Shown: positions 18,272 to 27,643 of the stretch, in pieces
Layout: every line of letters begins with the position of its first letter
Position numbering within the stretch: position 1 is the first letter of the stretch
NCBI GenBank assembly: GCA_016342595.1
Contig: JAEINY010000006.1
Coordinates: 1 to 64,000, forward strand
Reading direction: 5' to 3'
Origin: Marinilabiliaceae bacterium
GTDB lineage: Bacteria; Bacteroidota; Bacteroidia; Bacteroidales; Marinilabiliaceae
DNA length: 64,000 nucleotides
Translations under genes and position numbers: made by a program
The notes under the pieces: model-generated
Told to the model about the DNA's origin: nothing
The model's database searches: none
What the model saw: only the letters and a program-made list of their open reading frames with translations

Positions 18272-21196
18272 TTACAAAAGGGCCTTATATAAAATATGTG
18301 CCGGATGAAAAGCATCTACATCCGTTCCATCCTTTATTTGATGACGACAAGAGGTGCCGGCCGCTGCTATTAATACATCATCCTTGTGCTTTCTCACATC
18401 CGGAAACAAGACCAACTCACCAATTTTCATGGAGACATCATAGTGTTCCTTCTCATACCCGAAAGCTCCTGCCATACCGCAACAGCCCGATGGAATTTCT
18501 TCGGCCGAGTAATTCACGGGGATTTCCAGTACTTTTTTCGTCAGCGAAGTATCGGATAAAGCCTTTTGATAACAATGGGCATGGAATCGAATGCGCTGCT
18601 CCTCTTTTGTAAAAGCATCTGAAGAGATGTTCCCTTTTTCAAATTCTTCTGAGAGGAACTCCTCAAATGTTTTGGTACGAGCAGCCAATTTCAAAGCCGG
18701 TTCTTTTAATGCAGGCGCCACCAGATCGGGATACTCATCGCGAAAAGTAAGGATGGCGGATGGCTCTATACCTACCAATTGAATTTCTTCCTGAAGATAA
18801 GCCATTAATGCTTTTATATTCTTACCGGCAATTTTCTGTGCCTGCTTCAACAATCCTTTAGATAGATAGGTACGTCCACTTTCAAAATGATCCGGGATCA
18901 CCACTTGATACCCCAACTTCTCTAAGAGTAATATGGCTTTGATGCCAACCTCTGCATCGTTGTAATTGGTAAATTCATCAGCTAATAGCAATACCTTAGG
19001 TCCCTCTCCACTCCTTTTATTCTTACGATACCAATGACGCAGGGAATGTCGGCTCAGCTTAGGTAAATTCCGCTTCTTTGTGATACCGAACCAGCGATCG
19101 TTCAATCGCCGCACCAATGAAAAATGGATACCTATATTATATAGGTATAAAAATGGCATAAAGAATTTATTAATCGAGGGCAAAAATGCAATCATCCGGG
19201 ATCGGAAAGGAACTCCAAATTGTTGATGGTAGTTATTCAAAAACTCTGCCTTCAGCTTGGTCATATCCACATTACTTGGACACTCCGTTTTACAGGCCTT
19301 GCACGAGAGACACAAATCAAGTACAGACTTAACTTCATCGTATCCCAATTTATCAGGGGCAATGGTGCCTGCAAAAAACTCTCTCAACATATTGGCGCGT
19401 CCACGAGTGGAATGCTTTTCATCCCTCGTACCCATATAACTAGGACACATCGTACCACCAATCACGTGTGTTTTCCGGCAATCGCCTGAACCGCTACACT
19501 TTTCAGCTGCCCGGATTATTCCCATGGTAGAGTCCCAATTAAACAATGGCGAACCGATAATTTCTTTTGGCCCCTTTTTATAGCGTAAGGACGTATTCAT
19601 CACCGGTGTTTCAGTAATCTTACCGGGATTGAAAATGCCTTTAGGGTCAAATATATGTTTAACTTGCCTGAACAAATCATAGTTGTGATCACCCACCATC
19701 AAAGGGATAAACTGACCACGCAAGCGCCCGTCACCATGTTCACCACTCAGTGACCCTCTATATTTTTTAACAATGCGTGCGGTATCCTCTGCTATTTTAT
19801 AAAAAAGATCCACATCTTCAGCCTTTTTCATATTCAACACCGGACGCAGATGCAACTCACCACTTCCGATGTGAGCATAATACACACAATCCTTACCATA
19901 CTTCGCCAACATGGCATCAATATCCTGAATAAATGCAGGAACATCCTCCGGTAGTACGGCTGTATCTTCAATAACGGGTACCGGCCGGCCATCTCCCGGC
20001 ATATTAGCCAACACACCCAACCCGGCCTTACGCAACGCCCATACCTTATTTATATCCTTACCATATAAGACGGGATAAGAATAGCCATAGCCCTGCTCTT
20101 TCAGGGCAGTAATCATGCCATTAGCCAGATCTTCAAGCTCCTGTTTAGTATGACGCGCAAACTCCACCAATAAGAGTGCACCCGGATCACCTTCCACAAA
20201 GAACCTGTTTTTCAACTGCAAGGGGTTATCTTTGGTCAGATCCATAATGGTTTTATCCATCAATTCCACTGCACCAGGCTTAAATTGCAAAGCCACCAGG
20301 TTAGCCGCTAAAGCATCTTTAATAGAATGAAGATGCACACAAACCAAACCTTTCTCCTTAGGTGGCAGATCCACAAGATTTAGTTTAATCTCCGTTGTAA
20401 ACATCAAAGTCCCTTCAGACCCCGCCAATAATTTACACATATTAAAATCATCTCCCTCTTCCTTAAAAGGAATAGCATCCAACAGCAAATCCAAGGCATA
20501 ACCTGTGTTACGTCGATGAATATCGGGATGTGGAAACTCTTTTCGAATGGCTTTCCGATTTTCTTTATTGGTGAGTATATCCCGAACCGAACGATATACT
20601 GATCCTTCCAGGGATTCTTTGCGGCATTTCTTTTCAAATTCCCATTTCTGAAGCGGCCTGAAAGTCACTGCGTGCCCGTCACTCAAAAAACCTTGCAGCT
20701 CCAACGTATGATCACGTGTACTGCCATATAAGATAGAATGGGCACCACATGAATTATTCCCCACCATGCCACCCATCATACAACGATTGGAAGTGGAAGT
20801 CTCCGGTCCGAAAAACAGACCATGCGGCTCCAGGTATTGATTCAATTCATCTAAAACAACACCCGGTTCCACCTGCACCCATTTCTCATCCACATTAAGC
20901 TCCAGGATTTTGTGCATATGGCGCCCCACATCCACCACTAATCCCGGGCCAACTACCTGACCAGCTAAAGAAGTACCGGCCGTGCGTGGGATGAGCGCCA
21001 AATGGTGGCGGTGGGCGAACCGCACAATACTTTCCACATCACGCGCATCGCGTGGGCGGGCAACGCCTAAAGGTTTCTCAAAATAAGCAGATGCATCGGT
21101 GGAATAAAGGGTTCTGGTAGTATCATCTAAAAAAAGGTCCCCTTTAATGTGTTTCTTTAATTCGTTGAAGGGATAATCGGGTAACGGATCTTCCAT
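18272..21196 (-). CDS. FAD-linked and Fe-S D-2-hydroxyacid dehydrogenase (YdiJ/D-2-hydroxyglutarate type)
   Basis: The single 974-residue chain joins a PCMH-type FAD-binding domain (about 45-235, with PRTAGTSLAGQVVG and NNSCGAHS), an FAD-oxidase C domain (about 265-545, with SGEHGDGRLRG), a ferredoxin-like region with cysteine sets including CLSCKACKTECP, and a C-terminal CCG domain (IPSGCCGMAGAFG). This is the layout of E. coli YdiJ, an electron-transfer-linked D-2-hydroxyglutarate dehydrogenase; D-lactate or glycolate are alternative substrates. No membrane helix is evident, so electrons probably pass to a partner. It stands alone upstream of the NAD-type GDH on the same strand. If the substrate is D-2-hydroxyglutarate, its product is the GDH substrate 2-oxoglutarate; this link is inference. 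Confidence 0.88.
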   Translation of the reverse strand: MEDPLPDYPFNELKKHIKGDLFLDDTTRTLYSTDASAYFEKPLGVARPRDARDVESIVRFAHRHHLALIPRTAGTSLAGQVVGPGLVVDVGRHMHKILELNVDEKWVQVEPGVVLDELNQYLEPHGLFFGPETSTSNRCMMGGMVGNNSCGAHSILYGSTRDHTLELQGFLSDGHAVTFRPLQKWEFEKKCRKESLEGSVYRSVRDILTNKENRKAIRKEFPHPDIHRRNTGYALDLLLDAIPFKEEGDDFNMCKLLAGSEGTLMFTTEIKLNLVDLPPKEKGLVCVHLHSIKDALAANLVALQFKPGAVELMDKTIMDLTKDNPLQLKNRFFVEGDPGALLLVEFARHTKQELEDLANGMITALKEQGYGYSYPVLYGKDINKVWALRKAGLGVLANMPGDGRPVPVIEDTAVLPEDVPAFIQDIDAMLAKYGKDCVYYAHIGSGELHLRPVLNMKKAEDVDLFYKIAEDTARIVKKYRGSLSGEHGDGRLRGQFIPLMVGDHNYDLFRQVKHIFDPKGIFNPGKITETPVMNTSLRYKKGPKEIIGSPLFNWDSTMGIIRAAEKCSGSGDCRKTHVIGGTMCPSYMGTRDEKHSTRGRANMLREFFAGTIAPDKLGYDEVKSVLDLCLSCKACKTECPSNVDMTKLKAEFLNNYHQQFGVPFRSRMIAFLPSINKFFMPFLYLYNIGIHFSLVRRLNDRWFGITKKRNLPKLSRHSLRHWYRKNKRSGEGPKVLLLADEFTNYNDAEVGIKAILLLEKLGYQVVIPDHFESGRTYLSKGLLKQAQKIAGKNIKALMAYLQEEIQLVGIEPSAILTFRDEYPDLVAPALKEPALKLAARTKTFEEFLSEEFEKGNISSDAFTKEEQRIRFHAHCYQKALSDTSLTKKVLEIPVNYSAEEIPSGCCGMAGAFGYEKEHYDVSMKIGELVLFPDVRKHKDDVLIAAAGTSCRHQIKDGTDVDAFHPAHILYKALL

Positions 21197-21350
21197 TTTT
21201 CGTTTTCTATATTTGAAAACGAATTTATAAATTATTTATTAACAACAATTCGATCCATTAAAAGAATTATTCAAAGTCAGGCGTAAACAATTGGTATCAG
21301 TTAAACCTCAAAAAAAAATAGTGAGTAACACTCATTTATTGTATCAAACT

Positions 21351-21548
21351 CTATTCTTCCAGGATCTCTTTCACCCGGCCAACCTGACCATCTTCCAATC
21401 GCACCTTGATGCCATGCGGATGGTTCGAAGAATTAGTAAGAATATCTTTAACAATGCCTTCGGTTAATTTACCGCTACGCTGATCTTGTTTTAATACAAT
21501 GGCAACCTCAATACCCGGTTTAATATTAGCACGCTTTCTTCCGTCCAT
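21351..21548 (-). CDS. YwbE family small protein
   Basis: The 65-residue protein matches the YwbE (DUF2196) pattern: DGRKRANIKPGIEVAIV, LKQDQRSGKLTEGIVKDIL, and HPHGIKVRLEDGQVGRVKEI. The family is a small beta-rich fold without known function, widespread in bacteria. The gene is monocistronic between the FAD/Fe-S dehydrogenase and the RNA-binding protein, all on the minus strand. Confidence 0.88.
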   Translation of the reverse strand: MDGRKRANIKPGIEVAIVLKQDQRSGKLTEGIVKDILTNSSNHPHGIKVRLEDGQVGRVKEILEE

Positions 21549-21612
21549 ATCTTTCAGTTTTTTTGCAAAGATGTCAATAATTGAGAGAGTTCACTCTTGA
21601 AACAAAACGAAA

Positions 21613-21636
21613 AAGGCCGCTTAAAAAAGCAGCCTT
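21613..21636 (-). terminator. Hairpin terminator of the RRM protein gene
   Basis: An imperfect stem (AAGGC-GCT with AGC-GCCTT around a TAAAAA loop) lies just past the stop codon. On the minus strand it is followed by TTTTTCG. Confidence 0.55.
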
Positions 21637-21659
21637 CGTAATATCGTTATATGGATCGA

Positions 21660-21962
21660 TTAGAAACGACGACGGTTACCACCACCATTGAATCCACCTC
21701 CACTTTTGCGTGGCGCATCACCTTTCGGACGAGCTTCAGCTACTTTAATCACCTTGCCATCATACTCAGCTCCATCTAACTCAGCAATTGCTTTCTTCGC
21801 AGCTGCATCATCAGACATCTCAACGAATCCAAAACCTCGTGATTGACGCGTTTCGCGATCTTTGATCACCTTAGCTGAAGAAATCTCTCCATACTCGGCA
21901 AATAAATCATTCAAATCACCATCAGTAATGGCATACGTTAAGTTTGAAATAAAAATGTTCAT
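21660..21962 (-). CDS. RRM-type RNA-binding protein
   Basis: The 100-residue protein holds one RNA recognition motif (about 2-75), with RNP2 as IFISNL and RNP1 as RGFGFVEM. A glycine/arginine-rich tail follows (KSGGGFNGGGNRRRF). Bacteroidetes use such single-RRM proteins as RNA chaperones in place of the missing cold-shock or Hfq-like systems; for this copy that role is inferred. The leader is long (about 160 nt from the predicted promoter), which would allow regulation at RNA level. Confidence 0.92.
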   Translation of the reverse strand: MNIFISNLTYAITDGDLNDLFAEYGEISSAKVIKDRETRQSRGFGFVEMSDDAAAKKAIAELDGAEYDGKVIKVAEARPKGDAPRKSGGGFNGGGNRRRF

Positions 21963-22331
21963 CTTCTAAATTCTAATAAATAATACACTGACACCTTCAA
22001 GTGCCTTTAACTATCGATTTAAACTGAGGTTGTTTGATATGCGGAATGAAATGCGATGCCTTGAAGTATGCTTAGCGGCGAAAGCGAAATACCAGCTGTG
22101 TCAAAAATCCTAATTCTAAATACAGCGCAAAGATAAGGTAATTAGTTGATTTATCAGAATGAGGAAGCATAAAGAGTGTTAAATGTTTGAAGATTAATTT
22201 TTTCACTGCGACTCATAGCTGCAATAATGGTTCATTTAAAAGGCGACCAATTTTCTCACAAACAGTTTGACAATTCAATTTTTCGCCGTAACTTTTTTTT
22301 TAGAAAAAATAAATTTCAAAAACACTCCAAC
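21963..22331. other. Leader region of the RRM gene and divergent spacer
   Basis: The left two thirds are the predicted 5' leader of the RRM gene. Complementary CACCTTCAAG and CCTTGAAG segments about 50 nt apart could pair there. The rest is spacer upstream of the plus-strand DUF6261-type gene. A frame starting at 22227 adds 35 residues of low-complexity character and is not used. Confidence 0.45.
22128..22135 (-). promoter_or_regulatory. Bacteroidetes -7 element of the RRM gene
   Basis: On the minus strand this reads TATCTTTG, a full TAnnTTTG match followed by a GC-rich start region. It predicts an untranslated leader of about 160 nt. No good -33 TTTG is seen. Confidence 0.45.
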
Positions 22332-22988
22332 ATGGAATTAATAAACCTACCCCGCCTACGCCACAAAGAGTTGCAATCAATTGCCGAAAGCTCCCTGCGC
22401 ATTGCTGCCAACATTACCGAAGTGCAACCAGCTCTCGCCAATGTCAACACCCAACTGGAAGCCTTTAAACAAGGCATGTTGAAAGAGCAGGCTTCAGCGG
22501 CCGACAAAAGTGAACTGGATAAACAGCGCGACCGGTTGCTATCGGGTTTTATGCAAAACCTGAAGGCGGAGAAGTTCTTTCCGCATCAGGACCAGGATGT
22601 CGTCGAAGTGCTGGACCAGGTAGACCAGGTAACCCGCAAGCATGGGCCACGCATGACGAAATTATCCTATTCGGAAGAAACATCAGCCATTGACAACTTA
22701 TTATCCGAGCTTGGTAAAATTGATACCGAGGTACTCAACACCAGTATCACCCGCTGGATCCCATTAATTCAATCGACCAATAATGACTTTAAGGCAGCCA
22801 ACAGCTCTTTTATCAGCGATCGGGCCAAAGCTACCAATAAGGACTCGGCCAGTGACCTGGCTCCGCTCCTGCATGAATCCATTGAGGGTCTTATAACCCT
22901 TTTGTTTGCCCACACAAAAATTACGGCCACTGAACCCATCCTGACAGCTTACCGCGAACTGGAAATACTCATTAAATCACATAGCTAG
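22332..22988 (+). CDS. DUF6261-type protein of unknown function
   Basis: With the ATG at 22332 the product has 218 residues, is mostly helical and has no signal peptide or membrane helix. The layout resembles the Bacteroidetes family DUF6261: an ELDKQRDRLLSGFM segment, then KLSYSEETSAIDNLLSEL and RWIPLIQSTNNDF, then a C-terminal helix. The family's function is not known. The gene stands alone, with a terminator directly after it. Confidence 0.65.
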   Translation: MELINLPRLRHKELQSIAESSLRIAANITEVQPALANVNTQLEAFKQGMLKEQASAADKSELDKQRDRLLSGFMQNLKAEKFFPHQDQDVVEVLDQVDQVTRKHGPRMTKLSYSEETSAIDNLLSELGKIDTEVLNTSITRWIPLIQSTNNDFKAANSSFISDRAKATNKDSASDLAPLLHESIEGLITLLFAHTKITATEPILTAYRELEILIKSHS

Positions 22989-23026
22989 CCATCCCTGGTG
23001 ATGGCGATTTTAGGTGAATACGGTAG

Positions 23027-23060
23027 AGACCTCTCCCTTTTTTAAGGTGAGGGGTCTTTT
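23027..23060 (+). terminator. Terminator of the DUF6261-type gene
   Basis: A 9-bp stem with one G-T pair (AGACCTCTC with GAGGGGTCT) is followed by TTTT on the plus strand. Confidence 0.6.
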
Positions 23061-23274
23061 CGCTGGATGCATCCTGACTAACTTCAAACTGCGGGGCTGA
23101 AGGCTTTTCACTCTTGAAATTCCCCTAATCTATGGCGGCGAAGTCATTGCAAGCCTGCAAAAGCATCAATCTTGCGTGCTGATGCTATTTCAAAGATGCA
23201 GAAGCCCCAAACCGGCGGGCGCAAGCTTTTGCATTAGTGAAACAGGTTCAAACCGAGGGGCTCCAGATTACAAA

Positions 23275-23306
23275 AAACCCGAAAGCTCTTTGCGAACTTT
23301 CGGGTT
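23275..23306 (-). terminator. Terminator of the tRNA-Arg gene
   Basis: A 10-bp perfect stem (AACCCGAAAG/CTTTCGGGTT) with an 11-nt loop lies 8 bp past the tRNA 3' end, with a T run on the minus strand. Confidence 0.8.
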
Positions 23307-23313
23307 TTTTTTG

Positions 23314-23385
23314 TGATCTCGGCGGGAATCGAACCCACATCATAGGAACCGGAATCCTACATTCTATCCATTGAACTACGAGACC
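23314..23385 (-). tRNA. tRNA-Arg (anticodon CCG)
   Basis: The 72-nt sequence folds as a cloverleaf: acceptor stem GGTCTCG/CGAGATC with one G-T pair, discriminator A, anticodon stem TAGGA/TCCTA around loop TTCCGGT, and T arm GTGGG-TTCGATT-CCCGC. The anticodon CCG reads CGG. The 3' CCA is not encoded; the next bases are CAA. The gene stands alone with its own terminator. Confidence 0.95.
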
Positions 23386-23425
23386 AATATTTTTCATATC
23401 TCTCATGTTTCTCTCTTCAAAGAAA

Positions 23426-23467
23426 ACATTCTATCCTCACGATAGCTATCGTGAGAACTACGAGATC
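23426..23467 (-). pseudogene. Fragment of the tRNA-Arg 5' half with a palindrome in the D-loop
   Basis: About 40 bp upstream of the tRNA gene, its first 13 nt (GATCTCGTAGTTC, one mismatch) and nt 17-27 (GGATAGAATGT) recur in the same orientation. The D-loop triplet AAT between them is replaced by the 18-nt palindrome TCACGATAGCTATCGTGA. No anticodon arm or 3' half follows. Confidence 0.75.
23436..23455. repeat. Perfect 20-bp palindrome inside the tRNA fragment
   Basis: CTCACGATAGCTATCGTGAG is fully self-complementary and could form a cruciform or a hairpin in RNA. It resembles REP-type palindromes. No second copy is seen in this window. Confidence 0.85.
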
Positions 23468-23535
23468 ATTCAGGGTCGCAAATTTAGAAATTATTTTCAT
23501 AAAACAACGGCCTGATCCGCTTTTTTCAATCAGCC

Positions 23536-23566
23536 AGACCTTAAGGTTTTGGAAACCTTAAGGTCT
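23536..23566. repeat. 14-bp inverted repeat upstream of leuS
   Basis: Perfect arms AGACCTTAAGGTTT and AAACCTTAAGGTCT enclose TGG. A leader hairpin or a REP-like element are both possible; it lies about 190 bp before the leuS start. Confidence 0.8.
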
Positions 23567-23758
23567 AATAGAATACAAAACCAATTAATTCCGGCAGAAA
23601 TTCTGAAAATGCAGTAGCTCGCCCTAAAGGACAACAATCGTTTATATGCATTAATACTTAATCACTAACCACCCCCACCCCACTGCTTTTTCTTAAACTT
23701 TTATTATTTTCGCAGACTAAAGCAGATTAAGTAAAAATACTACCATTCAATAAGTACC

Positions 23759-26545
23759 ATGGAATATAATTTTAAGGAATTAGAGCAGAAGTGGCAAAAG
23801 TACTGGAACGATCAGCAAATCTACAAAGTAGATGTGGATCAGAACCGTCCTAAATTTTACGTATTAGACATGTTCCCTTACCCCTCGGGAGCCGGTTTGC
23901 ACGTTGGTCACCCGCTCGGTTACATTGCCTCTGATATATACAGTCGCTATAAACGCTTGAACGGTTTCAATGTATTACACCCAATGGGTTATGATGCTTA
24001 CGGATTACCGGCTGAGCAGTATGCGATCCAAACCGGACAACATCCGGCTATCACAACAGAAAAAAACCTGACGCGTTATCGCGAGCAATTGGATAAAATT
24101 GGTTTCTGTTACGATTGGGACCGGGAAGTGAAAACCTGTGACCCCAATTATTACCAGTGGACGCAGTGGGCATTTATCCAGATGTTCGAACACTACTATT
24201 GCAACCAAGCCAAACAAGCCCGCCCCATCAGCGAGCTGGCAGAAGCTTTTGCATCGGTTGGAACGAAAGGATTGGACCTGGCCTGCAGCGAGGAGCTGAC
24301 TTTCACTGCTGACGAATGGAAGAACAAAACCGATAAAGAACAACAAGAGATATTACTGAATTACCGCCTGGCTTACCTGGCGGATACCATGGTGAACTGG
24401 TGTCCGGCACTGGGAACCGTGTTGGCCAACGACGAAGTAAAAGAAGGCCTTTCGGTACGCGGTGGTCATCCGGTTGAGCAAAAAGTAATGCGCCAATGGT
24501 CGTTGCGGGTGTCGGCGTATGCTGAACGCCTGTTGAACGGATTGGATAATGTGGACTGGAGCGATTCACTGAAAGAGATTCAGCGTAACTGGATTGGTCG
24601 TTCCGAAGGGGCTGAGATGACTTTCAAAGCCAAAGACTCGGATGTGGAAATGGAAATATTCACCACTCGTGCCGACACCGTATTTGGAGTGACTTTTATG
24701 GTACTGGCCCCTGAGAGTGAATTGGTCGATCAATTGACTACTCCCGAACAACGCGCCGCTGTCGATGCTTACATTGTAGAAACCAATAAGCGCACCGAAC
24801 GCGAGCGTTTGACTGAAGTAAAAAAAGTAAGTGGCGTATTCTCTGGTGCCTATGCCATTAACCCGTTGACCAAGGAAGAAATTCCGGTGTGGATCAGTGA
24901 TTACGTATTGGCAGGTTATGGAACAGGTGCCATCATGGCAGTTCCGGCTCACGACACACGCGATTTTGCGTTTGCCCGCCATTTTAACTTACCCATCCGC
25001 CAGGTGGTGATCCCATCAGGGGAAACAGAAACAGATCCGCAAACCTGGGAAGACTCCATCGACTCAAAAGAAGGAACGATGGTTAATTCAGGTCTGTTAA
25101 ACGGAATGGATGTCAAAGCAGCCATCGCTAAAACAAAAGAATATATTAAGGAAGAAGGTATTGGTCAGGTGAAAACCAATTACCGATTGCGCGATGCCAT
25201 CTTTAGCCGTCAGCGCTATTGGGGCGAGCCTTTCCCGGTGTATTACAAGGATGACATGCCCTACATGTTGGATGAATCCAGGTTGCCATTAACACTTCCT
25301 GAAATTGATAAATACCTGCCCACCGAACAAGGCGAACCGCCATTGGGTCGTGCCAAGGACTGGAAAACAGAAGAAGGCTATCCTTTGGAATTAAATACCA
25401 TGCCAGGCTTTGCCGGATCATCGGCCTATTACCTGAGGTACATGGATCCGAAAAACGATCAGGCACTGGTTGGTAAAGAAGCCAATGAATACTGGCAGGA
25501 TGTGGATCTTTACATTGGCGGTACCGAGCACGCCACCGGTCACTTGATCTACTCGCGTTTCTGGAACAAGTTCTTGTATGACCTGGGTAAAGTTGTAAAA
25601 GATGAGCCTTATAAAAAGTTGATCAACCAGGGCATGATCCAGGGACGATCTAACTTTGTATATCGCGTGAAAGGTTCCAACACCTTTGTATCTTATAATT
25701 TACGAAAAGATTACGATGTAACAGACATTCATGTAGATGTTAACATTGTGCACAACGATGTATTAGATCTGGAAGCCTTCAAAAAATGGAGCCCGGATTA
25801 CACCAATGCGGAATTTATTCTGGAAGATGGTAAATACGTATGTGGATGGGCCGTGGAGAAAATGTCCAAGTCCATGTATAACGTGGTTAACCCGGATGTA
25901 ATCATTGAACAATACGGCGCCGACACCCTGCGTTTGTACGAAATGTTCCTGGGCCCACTGGAGCAATCCAAACCATGGGATACCAATGGCATCGACGGGG
26001 TACACAAATTCCTGCGCAAAACCTGGCGTCTGTTTTACAACGACAATGGCCTGAACATTAGCGATGATAAAGCAACGCCGGATGAATTGAAAGTATTGCA
26101 TCGTACCATCAAGAAGATTTCTGAAGATGTAGAGCGCTTCTCATTTAATACCTGTGTGAGTGCCTTCATGATCTGTGTAAACGACTTGAGTAACTTGAAG
26201 TGTAACAAACGTGAAATTTTGGAATCCTATGTGGCCTTGCTGGCTCCTTTTGCCCCTCATCTGGCGGAAGAGCTGTGGCAAAAAGCATTGGGACACACAT
26301 CAACCGTATGTGACACGCAATGGCCGGAGTTAAACGAAAGCTTCCTGGTGGAATCGACAGTCACCTATCCGGTATCATTCAATGGCAAAATGCGTTTCAA
26401 ACTGGATTTACCAGCCGACATGAGTAAAGAAGAAGTTGAAAAGACGGTATTAGCTCATGAGTCAGCCGCCAAATGGATAGAAGGTAAGCAAGTGCGAAAA
26501 ATCATTGTGGTCCCTAAAAAAATCATCAACATTGTAGTCGGATAA
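23759..26545 (+). CDS. leuS: Leucyl-tRNA synthetase
   Basis: The 928-residue class I synthetase charges tRNA-Leu. The HIGH signature is present as [16 protein letters not shown] (about 38-53). The CP1 editing domain has [18 protein letters not shown] and the conserved [24 protein letters not shown] is exact ([10 protein letters not shown]). The C-terminal anticodon-binding domain is complete. Length is normal for Bacteroidetes. The gene is preceded by the tRNA-Arg region and followed by a terminator-like hairpin. Confidence 0.97.
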   Translation: MEYNFKELEQKWQKYWNDQQIYKVDVDQNRPKFYVLDMFPYPSGAGLHVGHPLGYIASDIYSRYKRLNGFNVLHPMGYDAYGLPAEQYAIQTGQHPAITTEKNLTRYREQLDKIGFCYDWDREVKTCDPNYYQWTQWAFIQMFEHYYCNQAKQARPISELAEAFASVGTKGLDLACSEELTFTADEWKNKTDKEQQEILLNYRLAYLADTMVNWCPALGTVLANDEVKEGLSVRGGHPVEQKVMRQWSLRVSAYAERLLNGLDNVDWSDSLKEIQRNWIGRSEGAEMTFKAKDSDVEMEIFTTRADTVFGVTFMVLAPESELVDQLTTPEQRAAVDAYIVETNKRTERERLTEVKKVSGVFSGAYAINPLTKEEIPVWISDYVLAGYGTGAIMAVPAHDTRDFAFARHFNLPIRQVVIPSGETETDPQTWEDSIDSKEGTMVNSGLLNGMDVKAAIAKTKEYIKEEGIGQVKTNYRLRDAIFSRQRYWGEPFPVYYKDDMPYMLDESRLPLTLPEIDKYLPTEQGEPPLGRAKDWKTEEGYPLELNTMPGFAGSSAYYLRYMDPKNDQALVGKEANEYWQDVDLYIGGTEHATGHLIYSRFWNKFLYDLGKVVKDEPYKKLINQGMIQGRSNFVYRVKGSNTFVSYNLRKDYDVTDIHVDVNIVHNDVLDLEAFKKWSPDYTNAEFILEDGKYVCGWAVEKMSKSMYNVVNPDVIIEQYGADTLRLYEMFLGPLEQSKPWDTNGIDGVHKFLRKTWRLFYNDNGLNISDDKATPDELKVLHRTIKKISEDVERFSFNTCVSAFMICVNDLSNLKCNKREILESYVALLAPFAPHLAEELWQKALGHTSTVCDTQWPELNESFLVESTVTYPVSFNGKMRFKLDLPADMSKEEVEKTVLAHESAAKWIEGKQVRKIIVVPKKIINIVVG

Positions 26546-26653
26546 ATGGTAACTCCAATGATTAAGGATTAATGAACAATGATTAAGAATTTTCCGTTCA
26601 CCATTTATTGATCGAAACTTATTCTTCTGCAAAGAAGAATAAATATTATACAT

Positions 26654-26700
26654 TCCCCATCTGTCCTCTATAATATATAAAGGTATGATGGGGATTTTTT
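26654..26700 (+). terminator. Hairpin with T run after leuS
   Basis: TCCCCATC (26654-26661) pairs with GATGGGGA (26687-26694) and is followed by six T. The loop is long (25 nt). It lies just before the YitT gene. Confidence 0.5.
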
Positions 26701-26714
26701 AGAATCTAAAACAG

Positions 26715-27578
26715 ATGAAACACAAAACAGCCATTTTAAAAGAAATAAGAAGCTACCTCTTCCTAACCATTGGTTTGGGGATTGGCACCCTTGGTTGGAC
26801 TGGCTTTTTAATTCCGGCTAAAATTGTAGGGGGAGGCTTGACGGGTATTGCCACCATTCTTTATTTTATTACCGGATGGGATATTGGTTTAACCTCACTT
26901 ATCATTAATGTCTTTTTAATATTACTGGCCATTCGCGTCCTGGGTGCTTCTTTTGGCGTTAAAACCATCTATTGCGTGTTGGTCCTGGCCGGCTTTTTAT
27001 CCTTTTTGCGCCCGCTCTTTGAAGAGCCCATCGTCTCTGAATTAATGATGAATGCCATCATTGGCGGTATTCTGGGCGGACTTGGAGGGGGTATTGTATT
27101 TGTCAACGGCGGCAGCACCGGTGGTGTGGATATTATTGCCATGATCATTAACAAATACAAAAACATCAGCCTGGGCCGGTTGTTATTGGCAATGGATGTA
27201 TTGATTATATCCTCATCCTATTTCCTGTTTCAATCCATCGAAACCATGGTGTATGGATACATGACCATGGCCATTCTCGCCTATACGGTAGACATGGTAA
27301 TTTCGGGTAACAAACAAACTGTTCAGTTTTTCATCATCTCTAATAAACATGAAAAAATACGTAAGTCGGTCATCTTTGATGCCAACCGGGGCTTAACGGT
27401 GATGCACGCTACAGGAGGATATTCAGGCGAAGATGTAAAAGTTCTTATGGTTATTGGCCGCAAAAGTGAATCGCAGGTTATTTTCAGGATCGTGAAAGAA
27501 ATTGATCCGGAAGCCTTCATCACCATGGGCAACGTCATGGGTGTATATGGAAAAGGATTTGATAAAATAAAAATATAG
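26715..27578 (+). CDS. YitT family membrane protein
   Basis: This protein of 287 residues has about five hydrophobic segments in the first 200 residues, including glycine-rich stretches such as IIGGILGGLGGGIVFVNG and STGGVDIIAMI. A C-terminal soluble DUF2179 domain (about 205-285) ends with ALITMGNVMGVYGKGF-like sequence. This is the YitT/DUF161 plan. The transported substrate is unknown. A terminator follows directly. Confidence 0.88.
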   Translation: MKHKTAILKEIRSYLFLTIGLGIGTLGWTGFLIPAKIVGGGLTGIATILYFITGWDIGLTSLIINVFLILLAIRVLGASFGVKTIYCVLVLAGFLSFLRPLFEEPIVSELMMNAIIGGILGGLGGGIVFVNGGSTGGVDIIAMIINKYKNISLGRLLLAMDVLIISSSYFLFQSIETMVYGYMTMAILAYTVDMVISGNKQTVQFFIISNKHEKIRKSVIFDANRGLTVMHATGGYSGEDVKVLMVIGRKSESQVIFRIVKEIDPEAFITMGNVMGVYGKGFDKIKI

Positions 27579-27582
27579 AGAC

Positions 27583-27607
27583 AGCCCGGTTTTCCGGGCT
27601 TCTTTTT
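27583..27607 (+). terminator. Terminator of the YitT gene
   Basis: AGCCCGG-TTTT-CCGGGCT forms a tight 7-bp stem followed by TCTTTTT. Confidence 0.85.
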
Positions 27608-27643
27608 ATATATTAGACGGTGTCTAAAAATTTTCAAGCTGTA

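Larger units (their letters stand above)
22989..23313. other. Spacer between the DUF6261-type gene and the tRNA
   Basis: It holds the terminator at 23027-23060 and the tRNA terminator at 23275-23306. In between, GC-rich segments with loose inverted repeats of GCAAGC/GCTTTTGC type look like REP-derived sequence, but I cannot delimit units. Confidence 0.4.

Noticed and set aside
18064-18612. Plus-strand frame of 182 codons
   Set aside because: It overlaps the 3' end of the well-supported FAD/Fe-S dehydrogenase gene and has no domain or normal composition.
22227-22331. N-terminal extension of the DUF6261-type frame
   Set aside because: The 35 added residues are rich in Phe, Lys and Asn and lie in AT-rich leader DNA. 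The ATG at 22332 fits better.
27620-27643. GTG start of the M23 peptidase
   Set aside because: The ATG eight codons later directly precedes the membrane anchor, giving a normal basic N-terminus. The GTG version begins close to the preceding terminator.
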